The notes: generated from the sequence alone by a model not told the origin. 64,000 bases of DNA from Pyrenophora tritici-repentis (GCF_003171515.1 NC_089394.1:620001-684000); one strand, 5' to 3'. Positions 34,581 through 45,736 are shown, counted from the stretch's first letter. Numbers and translations are program-made.

Positions 34581-36154
34581 GATTGATGATGGATTGAGAA
34601 GTGATGTGATGTGGATTCTGTGAAGAGCTACTGGAATATTGTGATGAGGGCCTTGGGTTGATATGTAGGAAGTCAATGATAGTCAGTGTCTAGAAAAGAG
34701 TGTGATTCTCGTAGTGAATGGAGATGGCCTACGCCCTTCTGCGTCTGATATGTCTCCATACCCGCCCTATATATCCATACTTCCTCTCCTCCCCAACAAT
34801 TTCATTGTCTCAGGCTCCAGGCACCTGAATCAGGGGGAGCTCGCTGGCACTGTTGGCATCCTCTTCCTTATTCGGATATGCACATAGTTTCGTCTGCTCG
34901 AGTGTTGACTTGCCGAAACCTCAGCAATGAGATCGAGCTTTGTTGGTGCTGATAGCCTCCCGTTGGATATATCCAGGATCTTGGCTAAGTGCAGGTCAAA
35001 GAAAATGCTGTTGTTGGGATCCTCGTTTGGCCGGCGGGGACCGGGGAGCGACATCCGATACAGCCGCTCGGGACGCGTACTTATAATTGTTGCTGTCTCC
35101 ACTGATACAGCATGGTCTTTAAGAAGCTAACTCGCTACGTGGAGGAGCTGTATGTATCCGTGAGTTGAACGTGGCGATACTGAGGTCTGTGTCGGACTAT
35201 GAAGCTTTCACGGCAATGTACGGAGAGTGGGAATCGTGGAACAATGATGTAACAACGAAGTTCCACTAAAAATAGTGTATTTGAAAAGCAGACTGTAGGA
35301 AGTGAAGAGTGACGAGTTAATGAGAAACGATGAGATCAAAGACACGACAAAACGAATCGTCACTTTATGCAGTCGCTTCCCACTCCATTGAGCCACTGAG
35401 TCGGGTCAGCATCGATAATCAAACAAGATAGCCAGCTTATTCCAGACACTAGAAGAACGCCAAAGCACGTTTCCGCTGTGTCATTTCGTGGCAATTCAAG
35501 ATACCAACGTAGCACAAAACAAACGGACTGATACGCCAAGGGGCAACACATAGTTACCTCCCCGCGCCACACCCGTCCTACCGGCGACAAATCCCAAGAA
35601 ACAGAATCAAACGTCCATTGCCTCCCGAGTAAACCCAGCCAGCACGCATGCACCTCAGACATACAGCGGAAGCGGGCCTTTGCATTTGGTCTCCTCACCT
35701 AGAAAAGGCAGCATACATCAAACCTGCCAACGAACGACACGTCCTTCACACCGCTACTTCTCTCCTGCAGCTACCCACGGAAGAAGTTCAGACAAGACAA
35801 TCGGTATATGAGAGAGAGAGAGAGAGGAAGAGCAGATAGTCCCGCACACATGGGTCGGCTCAAGTTCCGCGCCGCGCTAAACCCTGTTAGGAAACGCCTG
35901 CAGCTCTCCAGAATCGCGAATGTCGAAAAGTTGGCCGACGAACGAACGACAACAGCGAGCGCGAGCGCGAAAACAAACGAGCGCAAGACGGGATACCATA
36001 CCAATTGCAACAAACAAACAGTAAACACCCTAATTCCCAACACCACTACCTGCACACCCCGCTAATCCACAACCTAGTTCCTCCCCTCACGCATACCAAA
36101 CCTCCCACCCATCCCACTACCTCTCCCGTCCCTCCACACGCCATACAGCCCAAC
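34581..36154. other. Divergent intergenic region with a (GA)n run
   Basis: This 1.6-kb interval lies between the DUF7587-like gene and the Mrpl33 gene, which point away from each other. A GA microsatellite lies at about 35810-35826. A 90-codon minus-strand frame at 34830-35102 has no recognised features. Confidence 0.45.
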
Positions 36155-36514
36155 ATGCCATACTTCCGCATAACCCTCATGCGCTCGGGAATCGGCATGC
36201 CGCAAAAAACCCAAGGCGTACTGCACGCGCTCGGCCTACGCAAACGAATGACTACAGTCTACCACCCGGTGTCGCAATCCGTGGCTGGGCAAATCATGCG
36301 CATCAAGGAATTGGTGGATGTGAAAGAGGTCGAGTACCCCAAGACCAAGGAGCAGATGCGTAAGGAGAGGCGGCCGGAGAAGGGGTATTATGTTGAGATG
36401 AGGGCGGGGGGAGGCGATGGGTGTGTTGGAGTAGGTGGGGTAGGAGGGGGGGAAGGAGAGAGGATGGGAGAGGATGGGAGATGGGGTGGAAGAGGGGAGG
36501 ATGGGGATAAGTAG
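36155..36514 (+). CDS. MRPL33: Mitochondrial large-subunit ribosomal protein uL30m (Mrpl33)
   Basis: Single exon, 119 aa, starting MPYFRITLMRSGIGMPQKTQGV. The first 85 residues follow the L30 fold: YFRITLMRSGIG, QGVLHALGLRKRMTTVYHP, SVAGQIMRIKELVDVKEV. This is the pattern of the bacterial L30/yeast Mrpl33 family, a component of the mitochondrial 54S subunit. The last 35 residues are an unusual Gly/Glu/Asp/Trp tail (GGGDGCVGVGG...WGGRGEDGDK), encoded by a very G-rich strand. The ATG was chosen because the L30 domain begins immediately after it; in-frame sequence upstream is low in complexity. Confidence 0.9.
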   Translation: MPYFRITLMRSGIGMPQKTQGVLHALGLRKRMTTVYHPVSQSVAGQIMRIKELVDVKEVEYPKTKEQMRKERRPEKGYYVEMRAGGGDGCVGVGGVGGGEGERMGEDGRWGGRGEDGDK

Positions 36515-37212
36515 GATGAGGTGTGAAGTTTTAGTTTTTTTCTTCACAGGAAAGATATTCAGAGAGGGCGATATCGGAATCAAATGTAAATCAAATGCAA
36601 GAATAGTGTATACACAAAACTACTTGATAAGAACTACAAAAGCTACATTGCTACATTCTCAAACAAAAACGCCTCATGCATATACGACCCTTCCCGAAGT
36701 CCTCAACCAAAAAGACAGGATACTACATTCTTCTATACATCACGCAAGGTTAAGCAACTCAGCAAAGTTCCGGTGCTTAGTCGAACGGATACAAACCTAC
36801 CAGCACGACTTTTAAAGCACAGACTTACCTGTAATATATACAACTACACATCACAAGCCTACGGTATCAAGGTACTTACCCTCGTGGCACCATCTGGTGC
36901 TTACAACTAAATCAAGTCGGGCGTCGTCAAATCCTGTCGTCAGCATCAAACCCAATCAACAAATCATCATACCAGCCCTCACGTACTGACGCGAATCGCG
37001 GGACGCATCTCTCTATTTTCAAACTTGCATTAATGATACAATCTCTAACATACAGAGCTTTCAGGAGCTGTTACTAACCTTTTGCGTGATCCCTAAGATA
37101 TACGTCTTGAAAACAACCCCCTGACCGCCGTAGGAATCGGCGTGAGAGAGTCGGTGATGATTCCGGTCCATGAACAGCCAACGAGAACGCAGAGAGCCAA
37201 TTCTGGTTTACT
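36515..37212. other. Convergent 3' region between Mrpl33 and Snu66
   Basis: The 700-bp AT-rich stretch lies between two genes facing each other. It probably holds both 3'-UTRs and terminators. I see no other gene. Confidence 0.5.
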
Positions 37213-39252
37213 TTACTGCAGTCTCACACCCGCCGTACCCTTCTTCTTGGCCTGGTCGTCAAACGCATTGCCCAGTCCACCGCCGCCACTACGACTAGCC
37301 TCGAGCGAACTCTCAGCCATCTTCTTCTTCTCAGCAGCAACCTTGTCGAGATGTTTCTTCGTCTTTGTGTTTCCACTGCCCTTGCCGTGGAACTGGTGAC
37401 TGAGCTGCTTGAAGGCTTCTTTCTGGTTCATCTGGCGGCCGTGCTCGTCGACGTACTTGAGCTCAACGTTGGGTGTGTACTCCTTGTTAAAGAGATCGGC
37501 GAGGCGACGGCTCTCTACCATGTCCGCACTGGTGTTGTTCTTGCGGGCCCATTCCTCGCGTTCGCGGGGGGTCATGTTGTTCCAGCGGGCAGAGCCTCGT
37601 TCGCGCTCACGAGCAATCTTGCGTTGGCGTTCGGCTTCCGCTTCAGCCTTGAGCTTGTCGGCAAGGAACTTTTGGCGTTCGCGGTAGAGGGTGTTCTTGT
37701 CGCTGGCGTCGGACTCCTTGACTAGGCCTCGTTGCTTGAGTAGGGCGAGTGTGGCACCCATACCCTGGTCAATAGTCTTCTCAGCCTCGAGACCAGTCTC
37801 GGTAATATCAGCAGAGCGAGCCCGAGATACGCTGCGGTTCCGAGTTTCCTCTGCCTCGGCTGCTTCAGCATAGGATTGGCCCATGTCCACATCACCATCT
37901 TCATCAGCGACTCCGATATCACCCATCGACTTGGTTCCCTCGGAGATATGGCTGGACTTCCTACGTTTTCGACGAGCTTCGTCTTCGTCGTCTCCACCAG
38001 CACCCAAATTCTGTACGAACTCGGTGGTTTCGTCGATGACCAGACCAGCTTCACCGTCTTCGGTAGAATCGAGCACGTCTGGCTGAGGTGTCGTTGCCTC
38101 CTCACGTAGTTGCCGTGCCAAGTCCTCGGGTCGTATCTTCTTGCGCTTCTTGAGGGCTTTCTGACGCTGAGCTGCGAGATTTGCCTGAAGATCATCATCG
38201 TCTACGAACGACTCGTCAAAGACCTTTTTCTTCTTCTGCTGTGGTGCAGCGGCTTCACCACCATCAACATCCATGCCATCAACTGCAGTTTCCTCGGCAG
38301 GGGCCATGGACCAATCTTCTTCATCTGCAATGTGTTCTCGCTTGGACTTCTTGCTCTTCTTCTTTTTAGGCTTCTTCATCTTGACTTCTGAAACATCCAT
38401 GTAGTCGCTGGCGGGCGCGTCTTCCTTGAGTATATCCAAGCTGATAGCCACCTTCTTTGGCCTTGTCGCACCTGCAACTTCTGCTTGCATGTCTTCGACT
38501 GTACGCCCCTTACCGTCCAGTGTGAACGCCTTGCCCTTCTTGCCTTCAATCTCCTCGTCGTATTGCCCGAGGATCGACTTCTGGCCACCCTCGTCCATGT
38601 CATTGGGATCGTACGCACGCTTTCGCTTCTTGGAATCGAGCCGGTCCTGCAGTCGCTCCTTCTCCCTCAGCGCAACCGCCTCCAGCTCGTCTTCGTCTTC
38701 GGCATCAACTGCAGTGTCTTTGAGAACAAGAATCTGGTCTTCGTCGTCAAATTGGTCAAGCTCGTGTCCAACTTTGACACCCGCCAGGTCCTTGTCGGTA
38801 TATTGCATAGCCTCAAGCGCCTGACGCTCACGCTCTTCAAGCTCCTTGCGCATCTGCTCTTCTTTGGCGATCTTCTTCTGACGCTTCTTGCTGCTCTTCA
38901 ACCATGCCATATCATCGTCGACATCTTCTTCATCAGCAAGCCCCTTGCCCTCGAGCTTTGCAAAACGCGACGCCTTCTCGCGCTCCTTCTTGATCTTAGC
39001 AGCACGCTCTTCACGCCTGAGCTTGGCCAGTCTCTCATCCTCCAACTTCCTCCAGTTGTCCGAGGCGGCCGCCTCGCGCGAGTCGATAGTGCTTGCGGGC
39101 TCTGCATCGGGATCGTCGTCAACGTGAGCGGGTTTGAAGTCGAGACCTGAGGGTGCTGCGGGCGCTGCAGATGCACTTCCACCGGGAAGAGCAGACATGC
39201 CCATAGACAGGCGAATCTTGTTCGCCTCATCGATAGATAGTTTGTCCCCCAT
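37213..39252 (-). CDS. SNU66: U4/U6.U5 tri-snRNP protein Snu66 (SART-1 family)
   Basis: Single exon, 679 aa from MGDKLSIDEANKIRLSMGM; the same frame continues 5' but the SART-1 start motif 'S(I/L)(D/E)E(A/T)NKIR' sits exactly at this ATG. The protein is highly charged with long Lys/Glu-rich coiled segments. Family markers include the DNWRKL...ERLAKLRREE segment (about 65-85), DDDMAWLKSSKKRQK, MDVSEVKMKKPKKKK, FVQNLGAG and the C-terminal GxxxRxxHRQF-like FKQLSHQFHGKGSGNTKTKKHLDKVA. SART-1/Snu66 is a nuclear splicing factor that joins the tri-snRNP to the spliceosome. Bipartite basic stretches should act as nuclear targeting signals. Confidence 0.93.
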   Translation of the reverse strand: MGDKLSIDEANKIRLSMGMSALPGGSASAAPAAPSGLDFKPAHVDDDPDAEPASTIDSREAAASDNWRKLEDERLAKLRREERAAKIKKEREKASRFAKLEGKGLADEEDVDDDMAWLKSSKKRQKKIAKEEQMRKELEERERQALEAMQYTDKDLAGVKVGHELDQFDDEDQILVLKDTAVDAEDEDELEAVALREKERLQDRLDSKKRKRAYDPNDMDEGGQKSILGQYDEEIEGKKGKAFTLDGKGRTVEDMQAEVAGATRPKKVAISLDILKEDAPASDYMDVSEVKMKKPKKKKSKKSKREHIADEEDWSMAPAEETAVDGMDVDGGEAAAPQQKKKKVFDESFVDDDDLQANLAAQRQKALKKRKKIRPEDLARQLREEATTPQPDVLDSTEDGEAGLVIDETTEFVQNLGAGGDDEDEARRKRRKSSHISEGTKSMGDIGVADEDGDVDMGQSYAEAAEAEETRNRSVSRARSADITETGLEAEKTIDQGMGATLALLKQRGLVKESDASDKNTLYRERQKFLADKLKAEAEAERQRKIARERERGSARWNNMTPREREEWARKNNTSADMVESRRLADLFNKEYTPNVELKYVDEHGRQMNQKEAFKQLSHQFHGKGSGNTKTKKHLDKVAAEKKKMAESSLEASRSGGGGLGNAFDDQAKKKGTAGVRLQ

Positions 39253-40235
39253 GGCGGATGTGGTCGCGTAGTTCAAAGTTGGATCTGTGAATAAATTGCA
39301 GTGGGAAAACCGGAATCGCGACTCAGCGGTGTCGTCGTACCGGAAGTAAGTACTTGAAAAAGTAATGCCAATGTTCTGGCAAGTATCAGCTGCCCAGAGA
39401 AGTGAATGCGCCGTGCCGATACAGAGGGTAAAGTTGAATGTATCGTTCGTCGTCTGCCCGTAACCTGCGGGCAACATCGCACCTCCGACCCGCCAAGGCA
39501 CTAACTCACTAGCGTTCCGAGGATCAACCGGGGCGCATAAAAAAAGTTGCGCGCGCCCTTCTATCGTTTCTCACCATCACGACCTGTGTCAGCATCTCCC
39601 GGCCACGTTCTTCGGGGCGTGTGACGGTTGAGATACTGACAGTTCGTCCATCATGGAGCTTTCTTACTCTCAATAGAGTGTTTCGGACGACAGGTGCGAA
39701 GAACAACTTTGGCATCTTCCGGCAGCCTGAGCTCACCGCAAGGTTTGAGCTCGGTGTATGGTTGTTTGTCAGGCAGACTGATTCCTGATCCCTTTTGCTA
39801 GGCCGTTGGCCTTTGATGCTTGGGACTAACCCAGTCAGCTACATATCATTTTTGATGAATAGCTTTATGTGCTTGCGCGAGTTCTTGATGCCGCGTCAAG
39901 AGCGGCTGTGAGACCTGACGAATTTGCGCATCTGCCCTGCTTCAGATATCAGACCATTACAACATCTCGAGCAATGGCGTCATGCGGCGTGCAATGCGCT
40001 TATATTCAAGTGATCCGCGTCAAGGAACTGTAAGATGCAACTTGCTGTCCTATACCACTCCAGGTCACATGTTTTCGTGTGTATCGTATGCATGTCTCAT
40101 AGAATGTATATATAATACAGTATTCCAGCTTCAAGAACGGCAAAGTGCGGTCCAAACGCTATGCAAGTATTTGCTGATTGCTCCATATGCATTCCTTTCG
40201 TCCCATATGCCCCAACCTTTGAGATGTCAATCCAC
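39253..40235. other. Snu66 upstream region and 3' flank of the Mrp49-like gene
   Basis: About 980 bp of non-coding DNA; the Snu66 frame extends open for 83 codons upstream of its ATG but without family similarity. I see nothing else. Confidence 0.5.
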
Positions 40236-41151
40236 TCAATTCTGAGATGGAATCTCTCCCCTTGCCAACTTGAGCAGTTCAGCCTCCCTCCGCTCCTTGG
40301 CCAACGTATCCGCCATCAGGATCCTATCCGCCTCCGCTCTCTCCCTAGCCTCCTCTAGCTCTTGCATCCTTGCCTTCTCCTCCTCCGTCGGCTGGACTTC
40401 TTCCACACCTCCTAGCTTCTCCATCAATGCAGCTATAATTTCGCTGTCCGTCTGATCTCTCATGTTGATCGTAAATGCGGGTTTTGAGCTGTCGGGAACG
40501 AGGGTATTGCGCGCGTTCGGTGTGCCTGACGGCGGCGTCGAGTCGGATTGTTGGGCTGTGGGCGAATTTGTGGTACCAGTAGCAGGCTGTGTTTTGTCGC
40601 CCATGTAAACGCTGAGGAGTGAAGGACCATCCGCGTCGCTGTGTCTTGAGACTTCCATCGGAATCGAGGGGTTGTGATACTTCATTTTGGGGAGCATGTT
40701 GCGCCAGAATTTTCTATTGGTGGTGTGAGCATGCGATCGTGTCCCTAAGCCATGGCTTCCAATCCCCCGTCTCTAGGTCTTGTAGAAGACGTTCAATTCC
40801 TTCCGTGCTGTCTGAGCTATGCGACTGCAGGCGTACCTTGCTCCATGGTGTCCTCCGTAGATCTTTGTGCTCATTTCCATGCTAATCTTCGACACCTCTT
40901 TGGGTAATACGATTGCGCCTGGTCCAAATCTTATCCATAGTAACTGCGGGCGCTGCCGTCAGCAATCCCTCTGGTACTTCAAAAATCCGGCTCAATCGTG
41001 TATTGCAAGCGGCGCATTCGGAGGTGCCTGCGATGGGATTGAACATACCTTCTGCGGTATTCATTAGCCTGGTGCAATTGCATACATGCACTTCCAGATT
41101 GCAATTACATACCCTGTGCAATTTGGTCATGCGCTTTAGTGGGTGCACCAT
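40236..41151 (-). CDS. Mitochondrial ribosomal protein with L51/S25/CI-B8 domain (Mrp49/mL61-like)
   Basis: Three exons, 41151..41113 (MVHPLKRMTKLHR), 40943..40837 and 40713..40236; introns 169 and 123 bp; 207 aa. Joined sequence reads TKLHR-LLWIRFGPGAIVLPKEVSKISMEMS...GGHHGA-RKFWRNMLPKMKYHNPSIPMEV. This is the L51/S25/CI-B8 thioredoxin-like fold: an 'R.GPGA..LP..V' strand-turn, 'GGH.G.RKFWR' and 'KYHNPSIPM'. It is found in yeast Mrp49 (mL61) and relatives of the mitoribosome and complex I. The C-terminal half is a charged helix (MQELEEARERAEADRIL). Exons 1 and 2 are too short to show up as ORFs; the frame sum and family continuity support them. Intron 1 is long for this window. Confidence 0.85.
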
Positions 41152-41548
41152 GGCTGCTGTGATATGAGTGCTGAATTTGGGTTGCGGAGTTCAAGAGATT
41201 CTTAGCGCAGTCACTTCGTAGGTAGCGCGGCTTCATCTTGGCACATTGTGCGGGACATTTGAGCACTCAATATCACCATCTCAAACATGAAAGATAGACA
41301 TGTTCATGATTAAATGCATCGAATTTTCTTAACGCCTTTCTAGGTATCTGAGTTACAAAAATCCACAGAACATCCCCAGACATATGCTCTACACCTCTCT
41401 TCCAGACAGGCATAGACCTTGACAGAACAAGTCCAATTACAACATGGTGTATATCATAACGGCTCTAAAACCGGTTTATATCATTGCAAGTAGGCATTTC
41501 ATCCTTCTGACAGCATTCGAAGCCCGTATAGAGCGAACTCGCGTTGAT

Positions 41549-42453
41549 TTACTGGGCTGGGCGTGCGCCTGCGCGTACCTCGGCAGGGGTAGGGCCGGAC
41601 ATGCGCTTGCTCCTACAACAATGTTAGAGTGGGTGGAGAACGGCATGGCGATTGTGCTTACATGAACGATCTGCTGAGGAAAGAAATGACGATCATTGGC
41701 ATCCACGAGGGCATCTTGGCGAACCAAAACGTGGCATGACCGTAAGGAACAGCCAGGTTGTACTGCTGTAGTGTGCCGTTGAAGGGATGGAAGTGACCAG
41801 TGTATGGCTCAACCTTCTCGATCTCGTTGTCGATGATGAGCTTCTTGATTGTCTCGGCCGTGGTAGCAGTGCGGTTCAATGGCAGGTAGCGAGCGGTGGG
41901 TACGGGCGCAGACTGGTCAGCCAAGGGCTTGGGAATCTGGAAGTAGTACAGCGATGGCGCGCCGACAGACCACGAGTTGCAAAGGACACCTTCGGTTTCG
42001 CAGTCAAGGTACGCGAACTTGGGCGCGTCGGGCATGGCGGCGATGAAGGGAAGAGATGCCTGGGTCAATGTTAACGCACGCGCTGGACTGTATCAATGCT
42101 ATACGTACGTTCCACGCTTTGGTCACGTTTCCGCAGAGGCCAAAGCATGTGTTGTTGCCACCAGTGGTGAAAACAAGCCAATCCTGAGTCGCGGGAGGGC
42201 TGGTCGTGGCATCAACCGTCATGACCTCCTTCCAGTTCTCCAGAGTAATCGGATATTGGATTACTTCGGCAACTTTCTCTGCCACCTTGCTGGTCGCTGT
42301 GTCGACCGGCGCCGATGGCATCGACGAGATGGATGCCGACACGGCCGCGGTTGCCTTGTTGAAGAAGCCCTTCACCTTGTCGAGGATGGGGATCTGCTCC
42401 TCAGCGACAGCAAGCGCCGGGAGGGTAAGGACGAGACCTGATGAGAATCGCAT
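41549..42453 (-). CDS. Secretory-pathway thioredoxin-fold-like membrane protein with CxxxC
   Basis: Three exons, 42453..42109, 42059..41662 and 41612..41549; introns of 49 bp each; 268 aa. A signal peptide covers about residues 1-17 (MRFSSGLVLTLPALAVA). The region 90-160 has the order of a thioredoxin domain: strand DWLVFTT, the site CFGLC (Cys103, Cys107), helix VTKAWNASLPFIA, strand PKFAYLDCE and a cis-Pro-like VGAPSLYYF (Pro150). One membrane helix lies near 229-245 (MPSWMPMIVISFL), followed by a basic tail (SKRMSGPTPAEVRAG) given by the last exon. I infer an ER type-I protein. The loop has three rather than two residues between the Cys, so redox activity is uncertain. I do not recognise a named family. 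Confidence 0.7.
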
Positions 42454-43112
42454 TTTGGGCGTGTATGAAAAGATATGGTGGTGGACGTGCAATCGTTGGT
42501 GGGTTGGTGCGCTTACGCTCTTATGCCTGATGATGCCACAGGGTCCAATTGGAGATGGGCAGAGGTAATGTGGGGGAACGGCAGAGGCAAACCACCAAGA
42601 TAGCGCACAAAGGAGTGATAGGAAGGAGGATGTTTACCCACGAGAAAGAAACGGGGAGCGTGCGATGAACCCTGATCCAAGACTTGTTAATAATACGAAG
42701 AATAGGAGATGAAATGAGAGCTAAAGCATGGGGTCACCTTGCTGAGTACACGGGCGTAATTTCTGAAGCATGGACCAGCAAGCCTCCACCCGTTCGTGAG
42801 TTCCGAATCAACCGGACGCACAAGATCGATTTACACGCCTACGGATAGGCTAATGTTTACAGCGCCCTTTGAAGCGGGTCTATGAACCACAAGTCGAGAC
42901 CCGATTTCCAGTGCTTCGACACGTGATTGTGCGAACAGTGCAAACCTCATTCCATACCAATCTCAGCATCCTCCATCCCCTGTCGTGTCATTTCCAAGCC
43001 ATCGAAGCTCCAATCAGGACGCGCAATATGGGCAGCCAGTGTAAAGAGGAGGTTCTCGCCGCTCTCAGACGTTGAGAGTTGTCGAACAGGAGTACCTATT
43101 AGCATATTCAAT
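42454..43112. other. Intergenic, 660 bp
   Basis: This holds the upstream region of the thioredoxin-like gene and the 3' flank of the basic repeat protein. I see nothing else. Confidence 0.45.
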
Positions 43113-45344
43113 CTACGCACACCGAAGCACAAACTTGATCAACATACTTTGGTCATGCAGATGCCGTGACACGTTTACCATCATGGAGGTCCTAGAGTCC
43201 GATGTCAGCGAGCTATCGAAAGAGTCACGTCCAAGTTCCGTCGCACATTCATGCTCGGTTACTTGTCTCGAGCTCCGTCTTTTGAGCGCTTTCATCAGGT
43301 CTTCTTGGAATGCTTGGTTGGGGTCCGGTGGTGCGTCTGCTTTTGTTTTTGCAGGGCCAGCCGTACTACCCTCTGCGAGTTGAGCGCGTTCTCGTTCTTC
43401 GACATCTCGACTGTGTGGCGTTTCGTCGTATACTACTCTTTCTCCGCTGGGGTTCTCACTAGTATCTTTCTTTTTGGAGTTAGTTACTTTGCGTAGCTTG
43501 AAACCTCCCTTGATATCACTGAGCAAAGCAACCATGGACACGTGTGTGGGGGGTGGTAGGGGACGATTACCTGGAGGAGGCGATGGAGGAGAAGGAGCTT
43601 GCGACATGATCGGAGACGGAGCCCGAGATGTGTCTATTGTTTCCACCAACGAAGCTGTATTGGGATCCAGCGGTTCGATAGGCGACTGACATCTATTCAG
43701 TTCAAGTGAGTGTACTGATGGTGAAAGTTCACGTGGTGTATCAGGACGCGCAGGTTCGACAGGAGCCTGCCGTTCATCCAAACTAACTGGACGTGTCGAT
43801 GGTGATATCTCACGAGGTGGAGGCCCAACAGGACTCTCACCTCTGTCCGAGTTACCAGAAAGTGCCGAGGTTGAAACCTCGCGAGGCGGAGGTTCAACAA
43901 AACCCTCGCCTCCATCCAAACTATCTGAACGTGCCGAAGGTGAAGAATTAACAAAACCCTCACCTCCACCCAGTCCAATCGACCGGGCCGAAGGTGAACG
44001 CTCAACATGAACAGGAACCGGTTTCCTTCTCGGTCTCTCAGTGTTCATAGGCGCTTGAACACGTACCTCAGGAATAGGAGTACCTCTATCCCTCGGGTCC
44101 CCCATTTCCCGCTTATCCACTTCCCGTCGTTCTTTCTCTCGATCTGCAGGTCTTTTCAACTTCTCTGGTCGTCTCTGCTCACTCCTACTCCTCTCCAACC
44201 GCCTTCCTCCATCTTTATTTGTAGCTCCCCTCTCCCTCTTCCGCCCCCTGACCTCATCCATCCTCTTCTCCACAAAACTTCTCGTTCGATGTCCCGCCTC
44301 ATGCTCCGCCTTGATATGCCTATACGTTCTCAAAACATGAGCGCCAAAACCCAGTGCCAAACCGGCCTTGGTTTTGTACTTTGGCAAACTGCCAAAGAGC
44401 GTGCCATCTGGGCCTCTGGGCAGTCGCTGTGTTGGCGAGTTTGAGGCGCCTACTCGGCCAGCTTGTGGGTCTGAGGGGTGCCCATGAGATTGGCGTTGGT
44501 GACGATGACGGTGCTTTGGACGGTCTTCTGAGGTATGACGACGATGACGATGACGGGATGGGTGCGGTGGCACTGCTTTTTTACTTTTGTCTTGTGGATC
44601 ATGTTCACGCCTTCGAGAGTGAGACCGCTCGTGAGCAGGTTTCCGTGCTGAACGATAAGGCGTTGGAGCTCTCCTGCCTGAAGCCACACTTCCGCGAGAC
44701 CGTGATCTTGATCGTGGTGGTAGCTCCAAGTCCCGCCACGACGTCTGATACCCACTGCCACCGCTCACTGGCCGATCTGTAGGTGGGTGCAGTGTGTGTG
44801 CCGGTCCTGCACCACCTGTCATTTCATACTGAGCGTCGTCATCGAATGGGTTTGAGGGATTCGTATCGTGCACCTGTTGGGGGTGGCTCTTGTCTCGAGA
44901 TCTGGATTGGGATCTATTACGGAGTCTGCTGTGGGATTCATCTCCTCGTTGCTCATCGTGAGGTTGAGAAGTACGTCGGTGGCGGTCTTCACGGTGATGT
45001 CTCCTATGCCGAGATCGAGAGTCATGCCTGTGTTCAAGTCTCTCTCTTGATCCGTGCCTATGTCCATGTCCGTGTCCATGACCCCTCCTCTCTTTCTCCC
45101 TACCCCTCTCGCTCTTCTCCTTATTCTTATCCATCTTCCCACTCTTCCTCTTCCTATGCCTGTTCCCCTTTTCTTTCTTCCCCTTCTCCTCCCTCTTCTG
45201 CTCCTCCTTGTACCCCCGGTACAACTTCACGCCTTCAATCACACCTTCAATAACCAATCTCCCTGCGCTTTTTTCCTTTCGCTGAGAAATGAGTGTCTGG
45301 ACTTTTTCTTGCACTTCTTTGCGGAAGGCTTCGTCGTCTGGCAT
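43113..45344 (-). CDS. Large basic, low-complexity protein with internal repeats (hypothetical)
   Basis: One open frame of 743 codons. Residues 1-50 form a predicted helical segment (FRKEVQEKVQTLISQRKEK...). A strongly basic Lys/Arg/His region follows (GHGHGHGHRHGSRERLEHRHDSRSRHRR). A less biased block around 320-375 (LPKYKTKAGLALGFGAHVLRTYRHIKAEHEAG) is Gly/Ala-rich and may contact membranes. Around 455-580 lie five or six degenerate repeats of about 25 residues, with a core like SPSARSDSLDGGEGFVEPPPRE, mirrored in the DNA at about 43690-44010. The extreme C-terminus may be altered by an unrecognised intron. The RS/RH-rich look suggests a nuclear or RNA-linked role, but this is composition only. 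I do not recognise the family. Confidence 0.65.
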   Translation of the reverse strand: MPDDEAFRKEVQEKVQTLISQRKEKSAGRLVIEGVIEGVKLYRGYKEEQKREEKGKKEKGNRHRKRKSGKMDKNKEKSERGREKERRGHGHGHGHRHGSRERLEHRHDSRSRHRRHHREDRHRRTSQPHDEQRGDESHSRLRNRSQSRSRDKSHPQQVHDTNPSNPFDDDAQYEMTGGAGPAHTLHPPTDRPVSGGSGYQTSWRDLELPPRSRSRSRGSVASGRRAPTPYRSARKPAHERSHSRRREHDPQDKSKKAVPPHPSRHRHRRHTSEDRPKHRHRHQRQSHGHPSDPQAGRVGASNSPTQRLPRGPDGTLFGSLPKYKTKAGLALGFGAHVLRTYRHIKAEHEAGHRTRSFVEKRMDEVRGRKRERGATNKDGGRRLERSRSEQRRPEKLKRPADREKERREVDKREMGDPRDRGTPIPEVRVQAPMNTERPRRKPVPVHVERSPSARSIGLGGGEGFVNSSPSARSDSLDGGEGFVEPPPREVSTSALSGNSDRGESPVGPPPREISPSTRPVSLDERQAPVEPARPDTPRELSPSVHSLELNRCQSPIEPLDPNTASLVETIDTSRAPSPIMSQAPSPPSPPPGNRPLPPPTHVSMVALLSDIKGGFKLRKVTNSKKKDTSENPSGERVVYDETPHSRDVEERERAQLAEGSTAGPAKTKADAPPDPNQAFQEDLMKALKRRSSRQVTEHECATELGRDSFDSSLTSDSRTSMMVNVSRHLHDQSMLIKFVLRCA

Positions 45345-45736
45345 GGGGACTGTGATGGTGGCTGTGGTAAAGAGGAGATGGAGACATGCTGTGGATGTTC
45401 AGGGGCAGTAAGTAGGAGAGGTGTGAAGAGGGGATGAGGCACTGGAGTTTGTGAAGGGGTCAAGCAAGCAGAGTTTGTTGGTGGTCAGGCGGTCGGTGGG
45501 TGAGTTGTTTGGTGGTTAGATGGGGACAAACAGTGGATATGTGAAGAGTGTGCGTTGGCTTATTGAGCTCTTGGTAGCAAATCGAATACGGCACAAATTC
45601 CGTAAATCCATATGCAGACATTTTTGGTTTAAAATAGTATAATTCTATACTTTGGTAATCTCATCCCATCCCATCAAGATCCCGCATCTACCATATTACT
45701 GCCAAAATCTCAAATTCCTTATCCCCTCCATCCCCT
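45345..45736. other. Short intergenic, 390 bp
   Basis: This is the upstream region of the basic repeat protein and the 3' flank of the LPMO-like gene. No gene is seen. Confidence 0.45.
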
